Origin: Planctomycetota bacterium
GTDB taxonomy: Bacteria; Planctomycetota; Planctomycetia; Pirellulales; Pirellulaceae
Direction: 5' to 3'
Length of the DNA: 45,839 nucleotides
NCBI GenBank assembly: GCA_027619595.1
Contig: JAQCHP010000024.1
Span: 1 to 45,839 of the forward strand
Shown: one piece after another, positions 33,184 through 42,882 of the stretch
Layout: every line of letters begins with the position of its first letter
How positions within the stretch are numbered: the stretch's first letter is position 1
Translations under genes and position numbers: made by a program
The notes under the pieces: generated by a model
Databases searched by the model: none
Told to the model about the DNA's origin: nothing
Seen by the model: the letters and a program-made list of their open reading frames with translations, nothing else

Positions 33184-34830
33184 GTGCGAATAGGTGTCAG
33201 CGATCAAGTCCTTCACAGCACAGCGACGGTAACTTTAATTTGGCTTCTTTTCTTAGGAATGGCGTCGGGGCTGGCACCCGATTCGAACGAAGCCCATTAC
33301 CTATGCAAGGCGCGGCATTATTGGCAACCTGAATGGTGTCGCGACGATTTTTTCTTAAATTCGGCCGATGCGCACGCATTCTTCTATGCTGCATTCGGCT
33401 GGACGACGCTGTGGCTGCCGCTCCCCTGGGTGGCGTACCTGGGGCGCGGTTTGACCTGCTTGCACTTAGCTTGGACATGGCATCGTCTTAGCTATTGCCT
33501 AGTGCCGCGGCATGCCATCGCAATCCTCACTGCGGCACTCGCTATGTCAGGCGTCTTCTGGTGCAATCTGTCGGGAGAATGGGTGCTCGGCGGCTTGGAA
33601 GCAAAGAGCTTTGCCTTTCCCTGGATCTTGACGGGACTTGCCACGATTGCGGCAGGTAATTGGCAACATACCTGGCCGTCACTCGGCGTGGCCATTGCCT
33701 GGCACCCGGTAGTGGGTGGATGGGCCTGGATTACGGCTTTTTTTGCTTGGACCTGCTCCCAGGGGACGGGAAGTTCGTGGCGGACCAATCGGGTCTGGAT
33801 GGTGCTTGGCTGCCTTCTGGCAACTCCGGGCTTGTTCAGCGTGATCGGACTTACGACAAATACTTTACCCGAAACTCGCCGTATGGCCGCCGAAATTTAT
33901 GTCCATTTCCGCCTGCCGCATCACCTTATCCCAACAGAATTTGGTACGGTAGCCTGGCTAAGGTTTTCAGTGCTCGCACTACTGTGGGGCATCTGCTGGA
34001 AATATGGGCCGCGTACAGAAGCCCTCCTGAGAATCCACCGCGTGGTGGGCGGATCTTTGTGCCTTGGTTTCATCGGCTGTATCGTGTACGCGATCACTCG
34101 TCATGACAACGGCCTGTCGGCCAGCTGGATGCGGTACTATTGGTTTCGCTGGGCAGATGTCGCGGTCCCCTGCGGCGTGTCATTAACAGCGGTCGCCTGG
34201 TTGTTTGAAACTCGCTCTGCGGTGAACCTAACACGTGCATTACGCGTCATAGTAGTCGGAATGGCGGTTGCTGCGACACTCGCAGTCTACGTGAACCGTT
34301 GGTCGTGGATTCCGTCGGCCGACTTACAGGGGCTGAGCAACCTATTTCAAGATCAACCCTGGCAACTTGCCGCCTATGCGCAATGGAAAGAGGCGTGCGA
34401 ATGGATCCGAAAGAACACGCCGCCGCAAGCTCTTTTCCTTACGCCAAGGTGCCAACAGACATTCCATTGGTTGGGCGAGCGAGCGGAAATTGTTAACCGC
34501 AAGAATATACCGCAAGACGCCGCAGGGATCCTTGAATGGCGAGCGCGAATCCAGGGATTGTACGAATTTCGAGATACAGGTGTCGAGCCTCCTTACGACG
34601 AAATTGCGTCCCGCCAACGACTTAGGGACCTCGCCGCAGATTATTCGGCCGACTACGCCGTCGTATTAAATCGAGACACTTTGTCGATTCGCGGCGAAGC
34701 GGCGATTTCACCCTCCTTTGGCATGCACACAACCGAGCAGGCCACGACGGCCGATACCGACATGGCAACGGGTCCAATCCTACAGGTTTGCTTTTTTAAT
34801 GACATTTTCGTCGTGGTTCGCTGCCGGTGA
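33184..34830 (+). CDS. Polytopic membrane protein, DUF6798-like
   Basis: A 548-residue protein with about nine or ten hydrophobic helices over residues 10-390 and a soluble C-terminal domain. The C-terminal ACEWIRKNTPPQALFLTP segment followed by HWLGERAEIVNRKNIPQ resembles planctomycete DUF6798 proteins and, more loosely, the periplasmic end of PMT-like glycosyltransferases. No catalytic motif is certain. The start is GTG at 33184 with a full GGAGG seven bases upstream. It is divergent from the GH88-like gene and about 170 bases upstream of argC. Confidence 0.75.
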   Translation: MRIGVSDQVLHSTATVTLIWLLFLGMASGLAPDSNEAHYLCKARHYWQPEWCRDDFFLNSADAHAFFYAAFGWTTLWLPLPWVAYLGRGLTCLHLAWTWHRLSYCLVPRHAIAILTAALAMSGVFWCNLSGEWVLGGLEAKSFAFPWILTGLATIAAGNWQHTWPSLGVAIAWHPVVGGWAWITAFFAWTCSQGTGSSWRTNRVWMVLGCLLATPGLFSVIGLTTNTLPETRRMAAEIYVHFRLPHHLIPTEFGTVAWLRFSVLALLWGICWKYGPRTEALLRIHRVVGGSLCLGFIGCIVYAITRHDNGLSASWMRYYWFRWADVAVPCGVSLTAVAWLFETRSAVNLTRALRVIVVGMAVAATLAVYVNRWSWIPSADLQGLSNLFQDQPWQLAAYAQWKEACEWIRKNTPPQALFLTPRCQQTFHWLGERAEIVNRKNIPQDAAGILEWRARIQGLYEFRDTGVEPPYDEIASRQRLRDLAADYSADYAVVLNRDTLSIRGEAAISPSFGMHTTEQATTADTDMATGPILQVCFFNDIFVVVRCR

Positions 34831-34998
34831 TGTCCGACTGGTTTGACACCCCCTAGGTTTCGCTGTCGTCGTTGGATACCTCCGGCAGTCCCCTGATCCA
34901 GCCGAGTCGTAAAGATTATATTGTCGTACTCGAAAATTCCACGATTTCCCCCGGTGGCGGACATTCGATAAACACATAGTAGTTCGAGAGGTTCTTTC

Positions 34999-36009
34999 AT
35001 GGTCTCGGTAGGAATATTGGGAGCCAGCGGTTATACAGCCCTTGAATTGGCAAAATTGTTGGTGCGACACCCACACGTGAAGATCACTGCTCTGACTTCG
35101 CGCCAGGAAGACGCACGGGCAATCGGCGAAGTCCACCCCCAACTTAACGGTCGAATTTCACTCAGTGTGGAAAACCTGCCGATTCCCGAGGTAGCGCGTC
35201 GTTGTCAATGTGTATTTGGATGTCTTCCCCACGCTGCTTCCGCGGAAGCTGTGCGAGAACTTCTCACACATGGCACACGCATCATTGACCTGAGTGCCGA
35301 CTATCGGCTCGGTGACCCGGAAACCTATCGTCGCTGGTACGAACACGCACATCCGGATCCGGATCGCCTTGGCTCGACCCCCTACGGACTTCCGGAATGG
35401 TTTGGGCCAGAAATAGCCGCGGCTCAACTGGTAGCGAATCCAGGCTGTTATCCCACGTCGGCCATCTTGCCATTGGCACCCTTGCTACGTGATGGATGGA
35501 TCGACGCAGAAGACATTATCATTGATTCCAAGAGTGGCGTGAGCGGCGCTGGACGCACGCCGAAACTCACCACACATTTCCCAGAATGTAACGAAAGTGT
35601 CTCCGCCTATGCTGTGGGAAAGCATCGCCACACACCGGAAATCGAGCGGATACTGGGGATGATTGCCGGGCGGCACGTCGCCGTGATTTTTACCCCCCAT
35701 CTCATTCCGATGGATCGCGGCATCCTAACTACCACGTATTCTCGTCCCATTCGTACGTTTCAAGAGAGTGATATCCTCCAAATGTTGCGCGACTTTTATT
35801 CGGGGCAACCTTTTATTCGCGTCGTGGATCATTTTCCAGCGACAAAAGATACAGCCCACACAAACTTCTGCGATATTACGGCTCGAATTGTGCGAGGACG
35901 CGTGGTAACCATAAGTTGCATCGATAACCTGATTAAAGGTGCATCGGGCGCTGCAGTACAAAACATGAATGTTATGTTCGGTTATGATCAACGATTAGGC
36001 TTGAGCTAA
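34999..36009 (+). CDS. argC: N-acetyl-gamma-glutamyl-phosphate reductase
   Basis: A 336-residue ArgC, the NADPH-dependent third step of arginine synthesis. The start MVSVGILGASGYTALELAKLL binds NADP and NPGCYPTSAIL holds the catalytic cysteine. DSKSGVSGAGR and GKHRHTPEIE are conserved, as is FTPHLIPMDRGILTT. AGAGG precedes the ATG. argJ follows after 33 bases, giving a short arginine operon; other arg genes are not in the window. Confidence 0.97.
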   Translation: MVSVGILGASGYTALELAKLLVRHPHVKITALTSRQEDARAIGEVHPQLNGRISLSVENLPIPEVARRCQCVFGCLPHAASAEAVRELLTHGTRIIDLSADYRLGDPETYRRWYEHAHPDPDRLGSTPYGLPEWFGPEIAAAQLVANPGCYPTSAILPLAPLLRDGWIDAEDIIIDSKSGVSGAGRTPKLTTHFPECNESVSAYAVGKHRHTPEIERILGMIAGRHVAVIFTPHLIPMDRGILTTTYSRPIRTFQESDILQMLRDFYSGQPFIRVVDHFPATKDTAHTNFCDITARIVRGRVVTISCIDNLIKGASGAAVQNMNVMFGYDQRLGLS

Positions 36010-36042
36010 CTGCTTTGAATTGATTGGAGACATTTAAAAAAC

Positions 36043-37263
36043 ATGGGTGACTATCCGGAGCCAGTCGAAACGCGGCATTCAATTCCCCAGGGATTTCGTT
36101 TTGCGGGAGTCCATTGCGGGGTAAAACGTAACCCCAACAAACAGGATTTGTCACTTATTGTGGCAGACCGACCCTCCGTCGCGGCGGGCGTGTATACTGC
36201 CAACCTATTTTCTGCCGCTCCAGTTCAATTGGACCGAGAGCGTACCCCCAGCCGTGATATTCGCATCGTGGTCGCCAATTCGGGCAATGCCAATGCGTGC
36301 ACTGGCGATCGGGGCCTGGAAGACGCCCGACAGATGGCGGCTCTGGCGGCCAAGGCATGTGGTGCGCGCGATACCCAGGTCCTTGTGCTTTCGACGGGAA
36401 TTATTGGCGAGCCACTGCCGATGGAAAGAATTCAACGTGGAATTGAACTTGCCTCGGCAGAGTTGGGACGCGATGCGGAACATGTTATTGAAGCGGCTCG
36501 CGGCATCATGACCACAGACTCCAGTCATAAGTTGTTCAGTCGCGGCCTCGAAGACATATTCCCCAACGCCGCATTGCTCGGTTTGGCTAAAGGGGCTGCG
36601 ATGATTGGGCCACGCATGGCCACTATGCTGGGAGTACTACTGACCGACGTGACGCTGGATCCGACTGAAGCCCAAGATCTGTTGTCCCAAGCAGTGGAAC
36701 GGACTTTTAACTGTATTAGCGTCGAGGGGCACATGAGTACGAACGACACAGTATTATTGCTGGCAAACGGCGAAGCGGCGGCAAGTCCCCTGTCCCAAAC
36801 ACAGCGCATGGCCTTCGCGCAAAATCTGGAAATTGTCTGCGAGGAATTGGCACGTGCGATTCCGTCAGATGGTGAGGGCGCAACCCACTTGATTGTCGTC
36901 TCCGTACGCGGCTGTAAGACTGACGCGGACGCGCGGCGCATTGCCGAAACGGTATCCAACAGCCCCCTGGTGAAGACAGCCATCACCGGTGCCGATCCCA
37001 ACTGGGGCCGCATCGTTTCCGCAGCCGGCTATGCCGGCGTACCCTTTGATGTCAACCAAGTTACGCTCGACCTGAATGGATATCGCCTGTTTCAAGCCGG
37101 AGCGCCGGTTCGATGCGATTCGCATGCCGTCTCCCATTCCATTCGCGATCAGTTTGAAACGCGAATCGATCTTGATTTCAGTCAGGGCGACGCATCAATC
37201 CGATTTTGGACAAGTGACCTAACAGCTGAGTACATTCGCCTCAATGCCGACTATCACACCTAA
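36043..37263 (+). CDS. argJ: Glutamate N-acetyltransferase / amino-acid N-acetyltransferase
   Basis: A 406-residue ArgJ that recycles acetyl from N-acetylornithine to glutamate. GFRFAGVHCGVKRN opens the domain, GNANACTGDRG and STGIIGEPLPM are conserved, and GPRMATMLGVLLTD holds the Ala-Thr autocleavage site, whose threonine becomes the nucleophile. GADPNWGRIVSAAGYAG is typical of the beta chain. It is co-transcribed with argC. Whether it also uses acetyl-CoA (bifunctional type) cannot be told from motifs. Confidence 0.96.
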   Translation: MGDYPEPVETRHSIPQGFRFAGVHCGVKRNPNKQDLSLIVADRPSVAAGVYTANLFSAAPVQLDRERTPSRDIRIVVANSGNANACTGDRGLEDARQMAALAAKACGARDTQVLVLSTGIIGEPLPMERIQRGIELASAELGRDAEHVIEAARGIMTTDSSHKLFSRGLEDIFPNAALLGLAKGAAMIGPRMATMLGVLLTDVTLDPTEAQDLLSQAVERTFNCISVEGHMSTNDTVLLLANGEAAASPLSQTQRMAFAQNLEIVCEELARAIPSDGEGATHLIVVSVRGCKTDADARRIAETVSNSPLVKTAITGADPNWGRIVSAAGYAGVPFDVNQVTLDLNGYRLFQAGAPVRCDSHAVSHSIRDQFETRIDLDFSQGDASIRFWTSDLTAEYIRLNADYHT

Positions 37264-37317
37264 CGACTAGATGTCGACGAGCCGCGTTCGCCGAAGGGGC
37301 AATCTTTGAGCGGTTCG

Positions 37318-37974
37318 TTAACTTGCCACAATTACTTTTCTCGCCGTAAATGCCTCTGCGTAACGAGACGTCGCACGCGCTTCCAGTCCTCGCAGTCGCA
37401 GTAAAGCCCAGTAGGTTTCTTCGTCAAACCAATACTTGCCGCGCTGACTCGGGAAGTGCTCCATGAGCAGCGATATTTTGCGTTGACAAATCTCTCGATT
37501 GAGTTCCACGAAAAAATTGGGCTGTCCGAGATCACCCTCATACTTGGGTATCTCGTACTCCAAGATCAACTGTTCCCGAAAGGTGTTCCAAGTACATTCT
37601 GCCACACACCGATGGTCTTGATGCCTATCCTCAATCCTGTGCGTAAACACTAAATCCGGGCAAAACTCTTCACGTGTCTCAAAAAAGGCTTGCTTAATTT
37701 CTCGAACCTCAGCCGGAAAGAACCGGTCGCTGAATTCGTACTGTCGGATTTCTTTTCGCACAGCCCCAGCCAAAAAGGCATCGGCACTCGCCGCAGCCTC
37801 AACTCTTCGTTCCTTGGCGGCGCTCAACACGATCCAGTGTACTTCGCATAGTGGATTCTCATGGAGGATCCGTAAGATCGTACCACCACAGCCAATTTCA
37901 ATGTCGTCGGCGTGTGCGCCGATACACAGAATTCGCTGTACCTTGTGCCAGTTGATCCAGTCACTTTTTGCCAT
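37318..37974 (-). CDS. PIG-L family deacetylase
   Basis: A 218-residue zinc deacetylase of the PIG-L/LmbE family. ILCIGAHADDIEIGCGGT contains the AHxDD zinc motif, and THRIEDRHQDHRCVAECTW the HxxH-type third ligand region. Members deacetylate N-acetylglucosamine-containing glycans or related sugars. It is the last gene of the minus-strand sugar cluster, 60 bases after the nucleotidyltransferase, so it likely deacetylates an amino-sugar made there. GGGA precedes the ATG. Confidence 0.9.
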   Translation of the reverse strand: MAKSDWINWHKVQRILCIGAHADDIEIGCGGTILRILHENPLCEVHWIVLSAAKERRVEAAASADAFLAGAVRKEIRQYEFSDRFFPAEVREIKQAFFETREEFCPDLVFTHRIEDRHQDHRCVAECTWNTFREQLILEYEIPKYEGDLGQPNFFVELNREICQRKISLLMEHFPSQRGKYWFDEETYWALLRLRGLEARATSRYAEAFTARKVIVAS

Positions 37975-38034
37975 GCAGTTCCCAACGATCTGTGAAATAA
38001 ACCGATTTTGACAAAACGCGTCATTTTGAAACGG

Positions 38035-38826
38035 CTAGGCTTCGCCGGCCGGCGTCTGTCGATTCCAGACTTCCCACGGTGTATTGCCCCGCGCATACAT
38101 GTCGTCAAGTGCCTGTTTTTCCTTGTAGGTGTCCATGCAGCCCCAAAAGCCCTCGTAGCGATATGCACCTAGCTTTTGCACATCAATCAATCGCCGAAAC
38201 GGTTCGAAAGCCAAGTCCTCTCCTGGTTGCATGTAGTTGAACACCTCCGGAGTCATGGCAAAGAAACCGCCATTCATCCATTGTTCTGCCTGAGCCACCG
38301 GCGTGATCCGCTGAGCCATCCCGTGTTCGTCGGCATCAATGAGATGAAAACTCTGTGCGGGTTTTACACAAAGACAACTGGCCACAACCTGCTTCTGCTT
38401 GAAATCATCCACCAGATCGTTCAACGGCAAGTCGGTAAGTCCGTCACTGTAGTTTGCCAGAAAATATTCCTCGTCCTGCACCAAGTGCTGCACCTGCTTC
38501 AAGCGCTGACCGACGTTGGCGGTTTGTCCGGTATCGACGAAGGTGATTTTCCACTCGTGAATGTCGCTATTATGAAGCTGTACATTTCCACCTTCCAGCG
38601 TAAAATCATTCGACACGCATTCGTCATACCGCAAGAAATAGTCCTTAATCACGTTGCCTTTCCACCCCAAGCAAAGGATAAAGTCAGTATGGCCATGAAA
38701 GGCATAGTACTTCATTAAGTTCCAGACAATGGGCCTGTAGCCCACGCATACCATCGGTTTTGGAATAACTTCCGAGTGTTCGCGGATTCGCATTCCCATG
38801 CCACCGCAGAAGAGCACCACTTTCAT
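38035..38826 (-). CDS. rfbF: Glucose-1-phosphate cytidylyltransferase-like sugar nucleotidyltransferase
   Basis: A 263-residue nucleotidyltransferase closest to RfbF, which makes CDP-glucose from CTP and glucose 1-phosphate. LFCGGMGMRIREHSEVIPKPM is the nucleotide/metal loop, FLANYSDGLTDLPL carries the active-site aspartate, NGGFFAMTPEVF and GFWGCMDTYKEKQALD match the RfbF C-terminal half. Its partner CDP-glucose 4,6-dehydratase is not in the window but could lie beyond its right edge. The first loop (FCGGMGMRI) departs from the usual AGGLGTRL, so the sugar and base specificity are uncertain. Confidence 0.87.
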   Translation of the reverse strand: MKVVLFCGGMGMRIREHSEVIPKPMVCVGYRPIVWNLMKYYAFHGHTDFILCLGWKGNVIKDYFLRYDECVSNDFTLEGGNVQLHNSDIHEWKITFVDTGQTANVGQRLKQVQHLVQDEEYFLANYSDGLTDLPLNDLVDDFKQKQVVASCLCVKPAQSFHLIDADEHGMAQRITPVAQAEQWMNGGFFAMTPEVFNYMQPGEDLAFEPFRRLIDVQKLGAYRYEGFWGCMDTYKEKQALDDMYARGNTPWEVWNRQTPAGEA

Positions 38827-38898
38827 AATTTGTCTTTCGTGTAGTATTGGATTGTGGACAGCGGCGGAAGCCGTGGCTGAAGTGCTCCAATAAATTCG

Positions 38899-40146
38899 CT
38901 AAATGATCTCAACTTGGGGGATCGGGACAACAAATTTTCCGCCCCACGCTCGTATGCCTTGTTGTTGCTTAACGATTTCATTTCGCAAATTCCAAGGCAG
39001 CAAGAATAGGTAGTCGGGACGATCTCGTTCGATATATTCGGGTGGATAGATCGGAATGGACGTGCCGGGCATAAAATGATGCTGTTTTTGTGGGTTGCGA
39101 TCGACAGTATAGGCGATCAAGTCTGCGTTAATCCCACAGTAATGCAAGAGGGTGACCCCTTTTCCTGGAGCGCCGTAGCCGGCGACCCGCTTCCCTTCCG
39201 CCTGAGCGTCCAGGAGGAACCGAACAATTTGCCGTTTTGTAGCGGCAACTTGGTCGGCAAACACGTGGTAACTAGCCACATCTCGAAGGCCGGCCTCTTG
39301 TTCCGCCGTTCTCAAACGCCCCACCCGTTCGTCGGTCTGGAAGCGACCACCGTGTTCCAATTGGGCATAAATCCGCAGCGAACCGCCGTGCGTTGGTAGA
39401 CGGTCCACATCAAAAACCATGAGACCGTGCCGAGCAAAAACCTGTTCGACCGATCCTAGTGAGAGGTAGCTGAAATGCTCATGGTAGATCGTGTCAAACT
39501 GATTGCCACGCATGAGTTCCATCAGGTGCGGAAACTCCATCGTCAGCACCCCGTGCGGCTGCAGTAAAATTGCCAGCCCTGCCACGAAGTCATTTAAGTT
39601 GGGAACGTGAGCAAGCACGTTGTTCCCCAGTAGTAAGTTGGCTTGCTTCCCTTCGTCTGCCAACTCACGGGCCAATTCACGTCCAAAAAAGCGACTAATC
39701 GTGGGTACGCCGGCGGCCCGCGCAGCGTTGGCCACGTTTTTCGCCGGCTCGATACCCAATGCCGGAATCCTCCTTTGAACAAAATTCCGCAATAGATATC
39801 CATCGTTGCTGGCGATTTCGACGACTTGTGAGCTTCCATCCAAACTAAACCGGTCAATCATTGCGTTCGTGTACTGACGCGCATGCTCCAGCCAGGAATC
39901 TGAAAAGGACGAGAAGTACGGATAATCGTCTTGGAAAATTTCATGCGGCGACGCGTATTCACGAAGTTGGAGTAACCAACAATCGTGGCACAAATAGACA
40001 CGGAGAGGATAAAAGACCTCGTAGGTATCGACAGCGGACGGAGGTTTCACTGTTTGACATAAGGGTGACATCCCCAAGTCAAGAACAACATCGGAGAGCA
40101 CGGAACCGCACGACCGACACATCGCATCGAGACAACTCGTTGACAT
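38899..40146 (-). CDS. Sugar C-methyltransferase, SAM-dependent
   Basis: A 415-residue protein with the three-part layout of TylC3/NovU-like sugar C-methyltransferases. An N-terminal zinc-binding part has CRSCGSVLSDVVLDLGMSPLC and LCHDCWLLQL (two CxxC pairs, residues about 10-65). The SAM-binding core has VVEIASNDGYLLRNF near 110 and TIYHEHFSYLS near 215. The C-terminal part has KRVAGYGAPGKGVTLLHYCG. Such enzymes add a methyl to C3 of a 4-keto-6-deoxy nucleotide sugar, giving a branched sugar. The start at 40146 is chosen because the zinc motif begins there; upstream codons overlap the preceding gene's end. Confidence 0.9.
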   Translation of the reverse strand: MSTSCLDAMCRSCGSVLSDVVLDLGMSPLCQTVKPPSAVDTYEVFYPLRVYLCHDCWLLQLREYASPHEIFQDDYPYFSSFSDSWLEHARQYTNAMIDRFSLDGSSQVVEIASNDGYLLRNFVQRRIPALGIEPAKNVANAARAAGVPTISRFFGRELARELADEGKQANLLLGNNVLAHVPNLNDFVAGLAILLQPHGVLTMEFPHLMELMRGNQFDTIYHEHFSYLSLGSVEQVFARHGLMVFDVDRLPTHGGSLRIYAQLEHGGRFQTDERVGRLRTAEQEAGLRDVASYHVFADQVAATKRQIVRFLLDAQAEGKRVAGYGAPGKGVTLLHYCGINADLIAYTVDRNPQKQHHFMPGTSIPIYPPEYIERDRPDYLFLLPWNLRNEIVKQQQGIRAWGGKFVVPIPQVEII

Positions 40147-40204
40147 AAGCTTCAGATTTCCTGCGTCGAAATAATTCGTACTGACTGCGATCCTAGGTAT
40201 CCGA

Positions 40205-41566
40205 TCATGAAAACTCTTCGTGATTAAATCGACGGAATACGGGTTTGGACACCGGTCCTTCCAGATATCGGTCGACTCCGTCTCGCAGGGCGTTTCCGTA
40301 TACGTCCAACGCTCGTCCCACAACCGCAATCGTGTGATCGACGGCATCGTTATCATGGGAGTAGCTCACAACAAAGGACGGCCCGAGAACGCCGCCACGC
40401 ACCAACTCTTGCAAGAACAAGGTGCGAAATGCCTGGCTTCGTTGGCCCCGCGCATCGTAGGCGGCAAAAACGAGATTGCAAGGGCGTCCCATGATTTGAA
40501 AATGGGACTGCAAACCCCGGTCTTGGACGATTTTTTCAATGCCCTCCTTGAGTCTTTGTCCTTGACGGTACATCGTATCGATCACTGGAAGTGTTTTGTA
40601 AGCAGCGACGGTAGCGTGCGCCGCAGCTAGTCCACACAGCTCGGCACCATGAGTGTAGGACATCAGAAATACACGAGGTTCATGGTGCTCCAACCCTCCG
40701 AGTCGCATAATCTCTGGCCGCCCGACCAAAGCTGACACAGAGAAACCGTTCCCCAACGCCTTTCCATAAGTAGCCAAGTCTGGCTGAAGATTGTATTCCG
40801 CTCGAGCACCGCCCAGATGCCAACGAAATCCCGTAATCATTTCATCTAGAATAAAAAGCGTGCCTGCGCGGTGACACAGGTCTGCCACTCGGTTCAAGAA
40901 GTCGTCCTGCGGCTCCGAATAGGTGCTTGCCTCCATGATCAGAGCGGCTATCTCCCCCGAATGTGTCTGAAATAAGGACTCTACAGACGCGATATCGTTG
41001 TAACGAAAGGTCTTGGTAAGGTTGCGAATCGCCGGAGGAATTCCGGCATTCATCGGGGTCAGACCAATAAACCAATCGTCCACGGAATAGAACGGCTGAT
41101 CGCTGCAGCAAGCGATCAGATCCCTGCCTGTATAGGCTCGTGCCAACCGTACAGCGGCCGACGTTGCATCACTGCCGTTCTTGCCGAATTTAACCATGAG
41201 TGGTTCATTCCAAAGACTCAACACCTGTTCGGCACACGAAACTTCCCAAATGGACGGCCTGGAAAAATTGCACCCTAAATGTAGAGTCCGGGCGACCGCT
41301 TCGGTAACCGCCGGAAATGCATGGCCCAACGTCACCGCCCGCAGCCCCATGCCGTATTCAATAAAGGATCGGCCTTCCGTATCTTCCACCCGACATCCGC
41401 AACCCGACACGATAAACGCGGGAGCGTTGGCGGGAAATTGATCATCTCCTTTTGCGTATGTATGAGCGCCACCGGGAATCAGTCGATGTGCCTGCTGTCG
41501 CAGCACATCCACGGGGCGCAAACCTAACGCGTTTGGATCCCTACAAAGGTGTTCGTTGTCGTTCAT
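40205..41566 (-). CDS. Class III aminotransferase, glutamate-1-semialdehyde-aminomutase-like
   Basis: A 453-residue PLP enzyme. LIPGGAHTYAKGDDQFP, GKNGSDATSAAVRLARA and LILDEMITGFR-type FILDEMITGFRW are class III landmarks; the PLP lysine is in LATYGKALGNGF. Because it lies in a sugar cluster rather than with tetrapyrrole genes, it probably transaminates a keto-sugar or a substituent precursor. Its ATG overlaps the DUF4910 gene's TGA as ATGA (41563-41566), so the two are translationally coupled; an earlier ATG at 41578 has no such support. Confidence 0.88.
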   Translation of the reverse strand: MNDNEHLCRDPNALGLRPVDVLRQQAHRLIPGGAHTYAKGDDQFPANAPAFIVSGCGCRVEDTEGRSFIEYGMGLRAVTLGHAFPAVTEAVARTLHLGCNFSRPSIWEVSCAEQVLSLWNEPLMVKFGKNGSDATSAAVRLARAYTGRDLIACCSDQPFYSVDDWFIGLTPMNAGIPPAIRNLTKTFRYNDIASVESLFQTHSGEIAALIMEASTYSEPQDDFLNRVADLCHRAGTLFILDEMITGFRWHLGGARAEYNLQPDLATYGKALGNGFSVSALVGRPEIMRLGGLEHHEPRVFLMSYTHGAELCGLAAAHATVAAYKTLPVIDTMYRQGQRLKEGIEKIVQDRGLQSHFQIMGRPCNLVFAAYDARGQRSQAFRTLFLQELVRGGVLGPSFVVSYSHDNDAVDHTIAVVGRALDVYGNALRDGVDRYLEGPVSKPVFRRFNHEEFS

Positions 41567-42882
41567 GGGAAAACACATTCCTCAATCACAGATTTTTCGC
41601 TCAACAGCGCGGCGGCGGCGGCCATACTCGCAAATGGGAGTTTCGCTCGCTGTGTAATTTCTAGTAAGCTGCGTTGTCCATCGCTCAGATTCAACAGCCA
41701 CAACATTGCCTGTTGCACTTCTTGTCGGTCAGCGCGTCCACCCAACGACTGATAGAGGTTTCTCTTTCCTAATTGTGGTTCACAATACGGAAAACGATTA
41801 CGATAAACGCGATTTTGCTCCAATACTTCGACAGCCTGAAGGCAGACATGCAGCGATTCCTCCAACCGCAACGGGCTAAGTCGAGATAGGTTATCCGCAG
41901 ACGTGTGGTACTCAGGATAGCCAGCGTAACGGGACCTCATCAGGCAGCCCACCGGCAGGCGAATTCCGGGCGAATTGTATTGCCGTTCATCGTAACCATA
42001 GGGTTCGAACTGCATGATTTCGTGCGGCAAACCGCTGTCACATAGCGACTGCTTCAAGCAAAAATCGACTGCCTGCTGCCCATTCAAGGTCTCTTTGTAC
42101 GTCAACGGCATATCATGACCCAATAGTGCCAAAACGAGTCCTCCGTAAATCGAGGAAAGCACGTCTTGGTGCGTGGCCAACCAAGCGATCGTACCGATCG
42201 TGCCGGGAACAAAGAGGAAACGGTACGTAAACCGGCGACGAGGCATCGCTGCCAATATCCGAGCCAACTCGCAGGCAACACCAATCCCAGCAAGATTGTC
42301 ATTTGCCAAAGAGGGATGGCACACATGAGTAGAGAAGATGAATTCCTGTTGCGATTCTCCAGGAAGTCGATATTCACCCCAGGTCAATTTCCCCGGGGCC
42401 AACGTTGAGTCAATACACACTTCATAGTGGCTTTCGGAGAGGTATTCCAAATCGCGATGCCGCAAGCAAAACCCCCAATCTTCCGCATAGTAGCTGGTCC
42501 GATAGGGAATCCACTCAGGATGCTCCGACAACGTGTGAAGCTTCGGTAATAGCTCATCGATTCGCATTTGTTTGCGAATCGGAATACTGTAATTGACGAC
42601 ATGCAGATTATTTTCGCGGAAATCGATTACACGATGCCCGCGAGGATCCGCGACGTAAGCGTCGCGGATATTCCATTCGGGCGGGACGACCCAATCGAAG
42701 ACCTGGGTTCCAGAAGGTATTTCGTGAGTTTCCAGGGGGATGCATCGACCAATTCGGCGCAGCGTTTCCCGCACGCCGTCACCGGTAATACTGCGGCAAA
42801 TCGGAAAGAGATCTTCGGCGAGCCGCATCATCCGTTGCCCGGCAGCGCTGGCAGTAATCGAGTCACTCAGTTGGACTACCAT
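41563..42882 (-). CDS. DUF4910 aminopeptidase-like protein
   Basis: A 439-residue protein with the DUF2172/DUF4910 aminopeptidase-like layout and a C-terminal winged-helix-like part. LFPICRSITGDGVRETL opens the family. The metal site is FSTHVCHPSLANDNLAG, and YGYDERQYNSPGIRLPVG and YHTSADNLSRLSP carry further probable zinc ligands, as in M28 peptidases. Such proteins recur in polysaccharide clusters with unknown activity. GGGAG lies eight bases before the ATG at 42882, which overlaps the end of the RmlC-like gene by seven bases. Confidence 0.87.
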   Translation of the reverse strand: MVVQLSDSITASAAGQRMMRLAEDLFPICRSITGDGVRETLRRIGRCIPLETHEIPSGTQVFDWVVPPEWNIRDAYVADPRGHRVIDFRENNLHVVNYSIPIRKQMRIDELLPKLHTLSEHPEWIPYRTSYYAEDWGFCLRHRDLEYLSESHYEVCIDSTLAPGKLTWGEYRLPGESQQEFIFSTHVCHPSLANDNLAGIGVACELARILAAMPRRRFTYRFLFVPGTIGTIAWLATHQDVLSSIYGGLVLALLGHDMPLTYKETLNGQQAVDFCLKQSLCDSGLPHEIMQFEPYGYDERQYNSPGIRLPVGCLMRSRYAGYPEYHTSADNLSRLSPLRLEESLHVCLQAVEVLEQNRVYRNRFPYCEPQLGKRNLYQSLGGRADRQEVQQAMLWLLNLSDGQRSLLEITQRAKLPFASMAAAAALLSEKSVIEECVFP

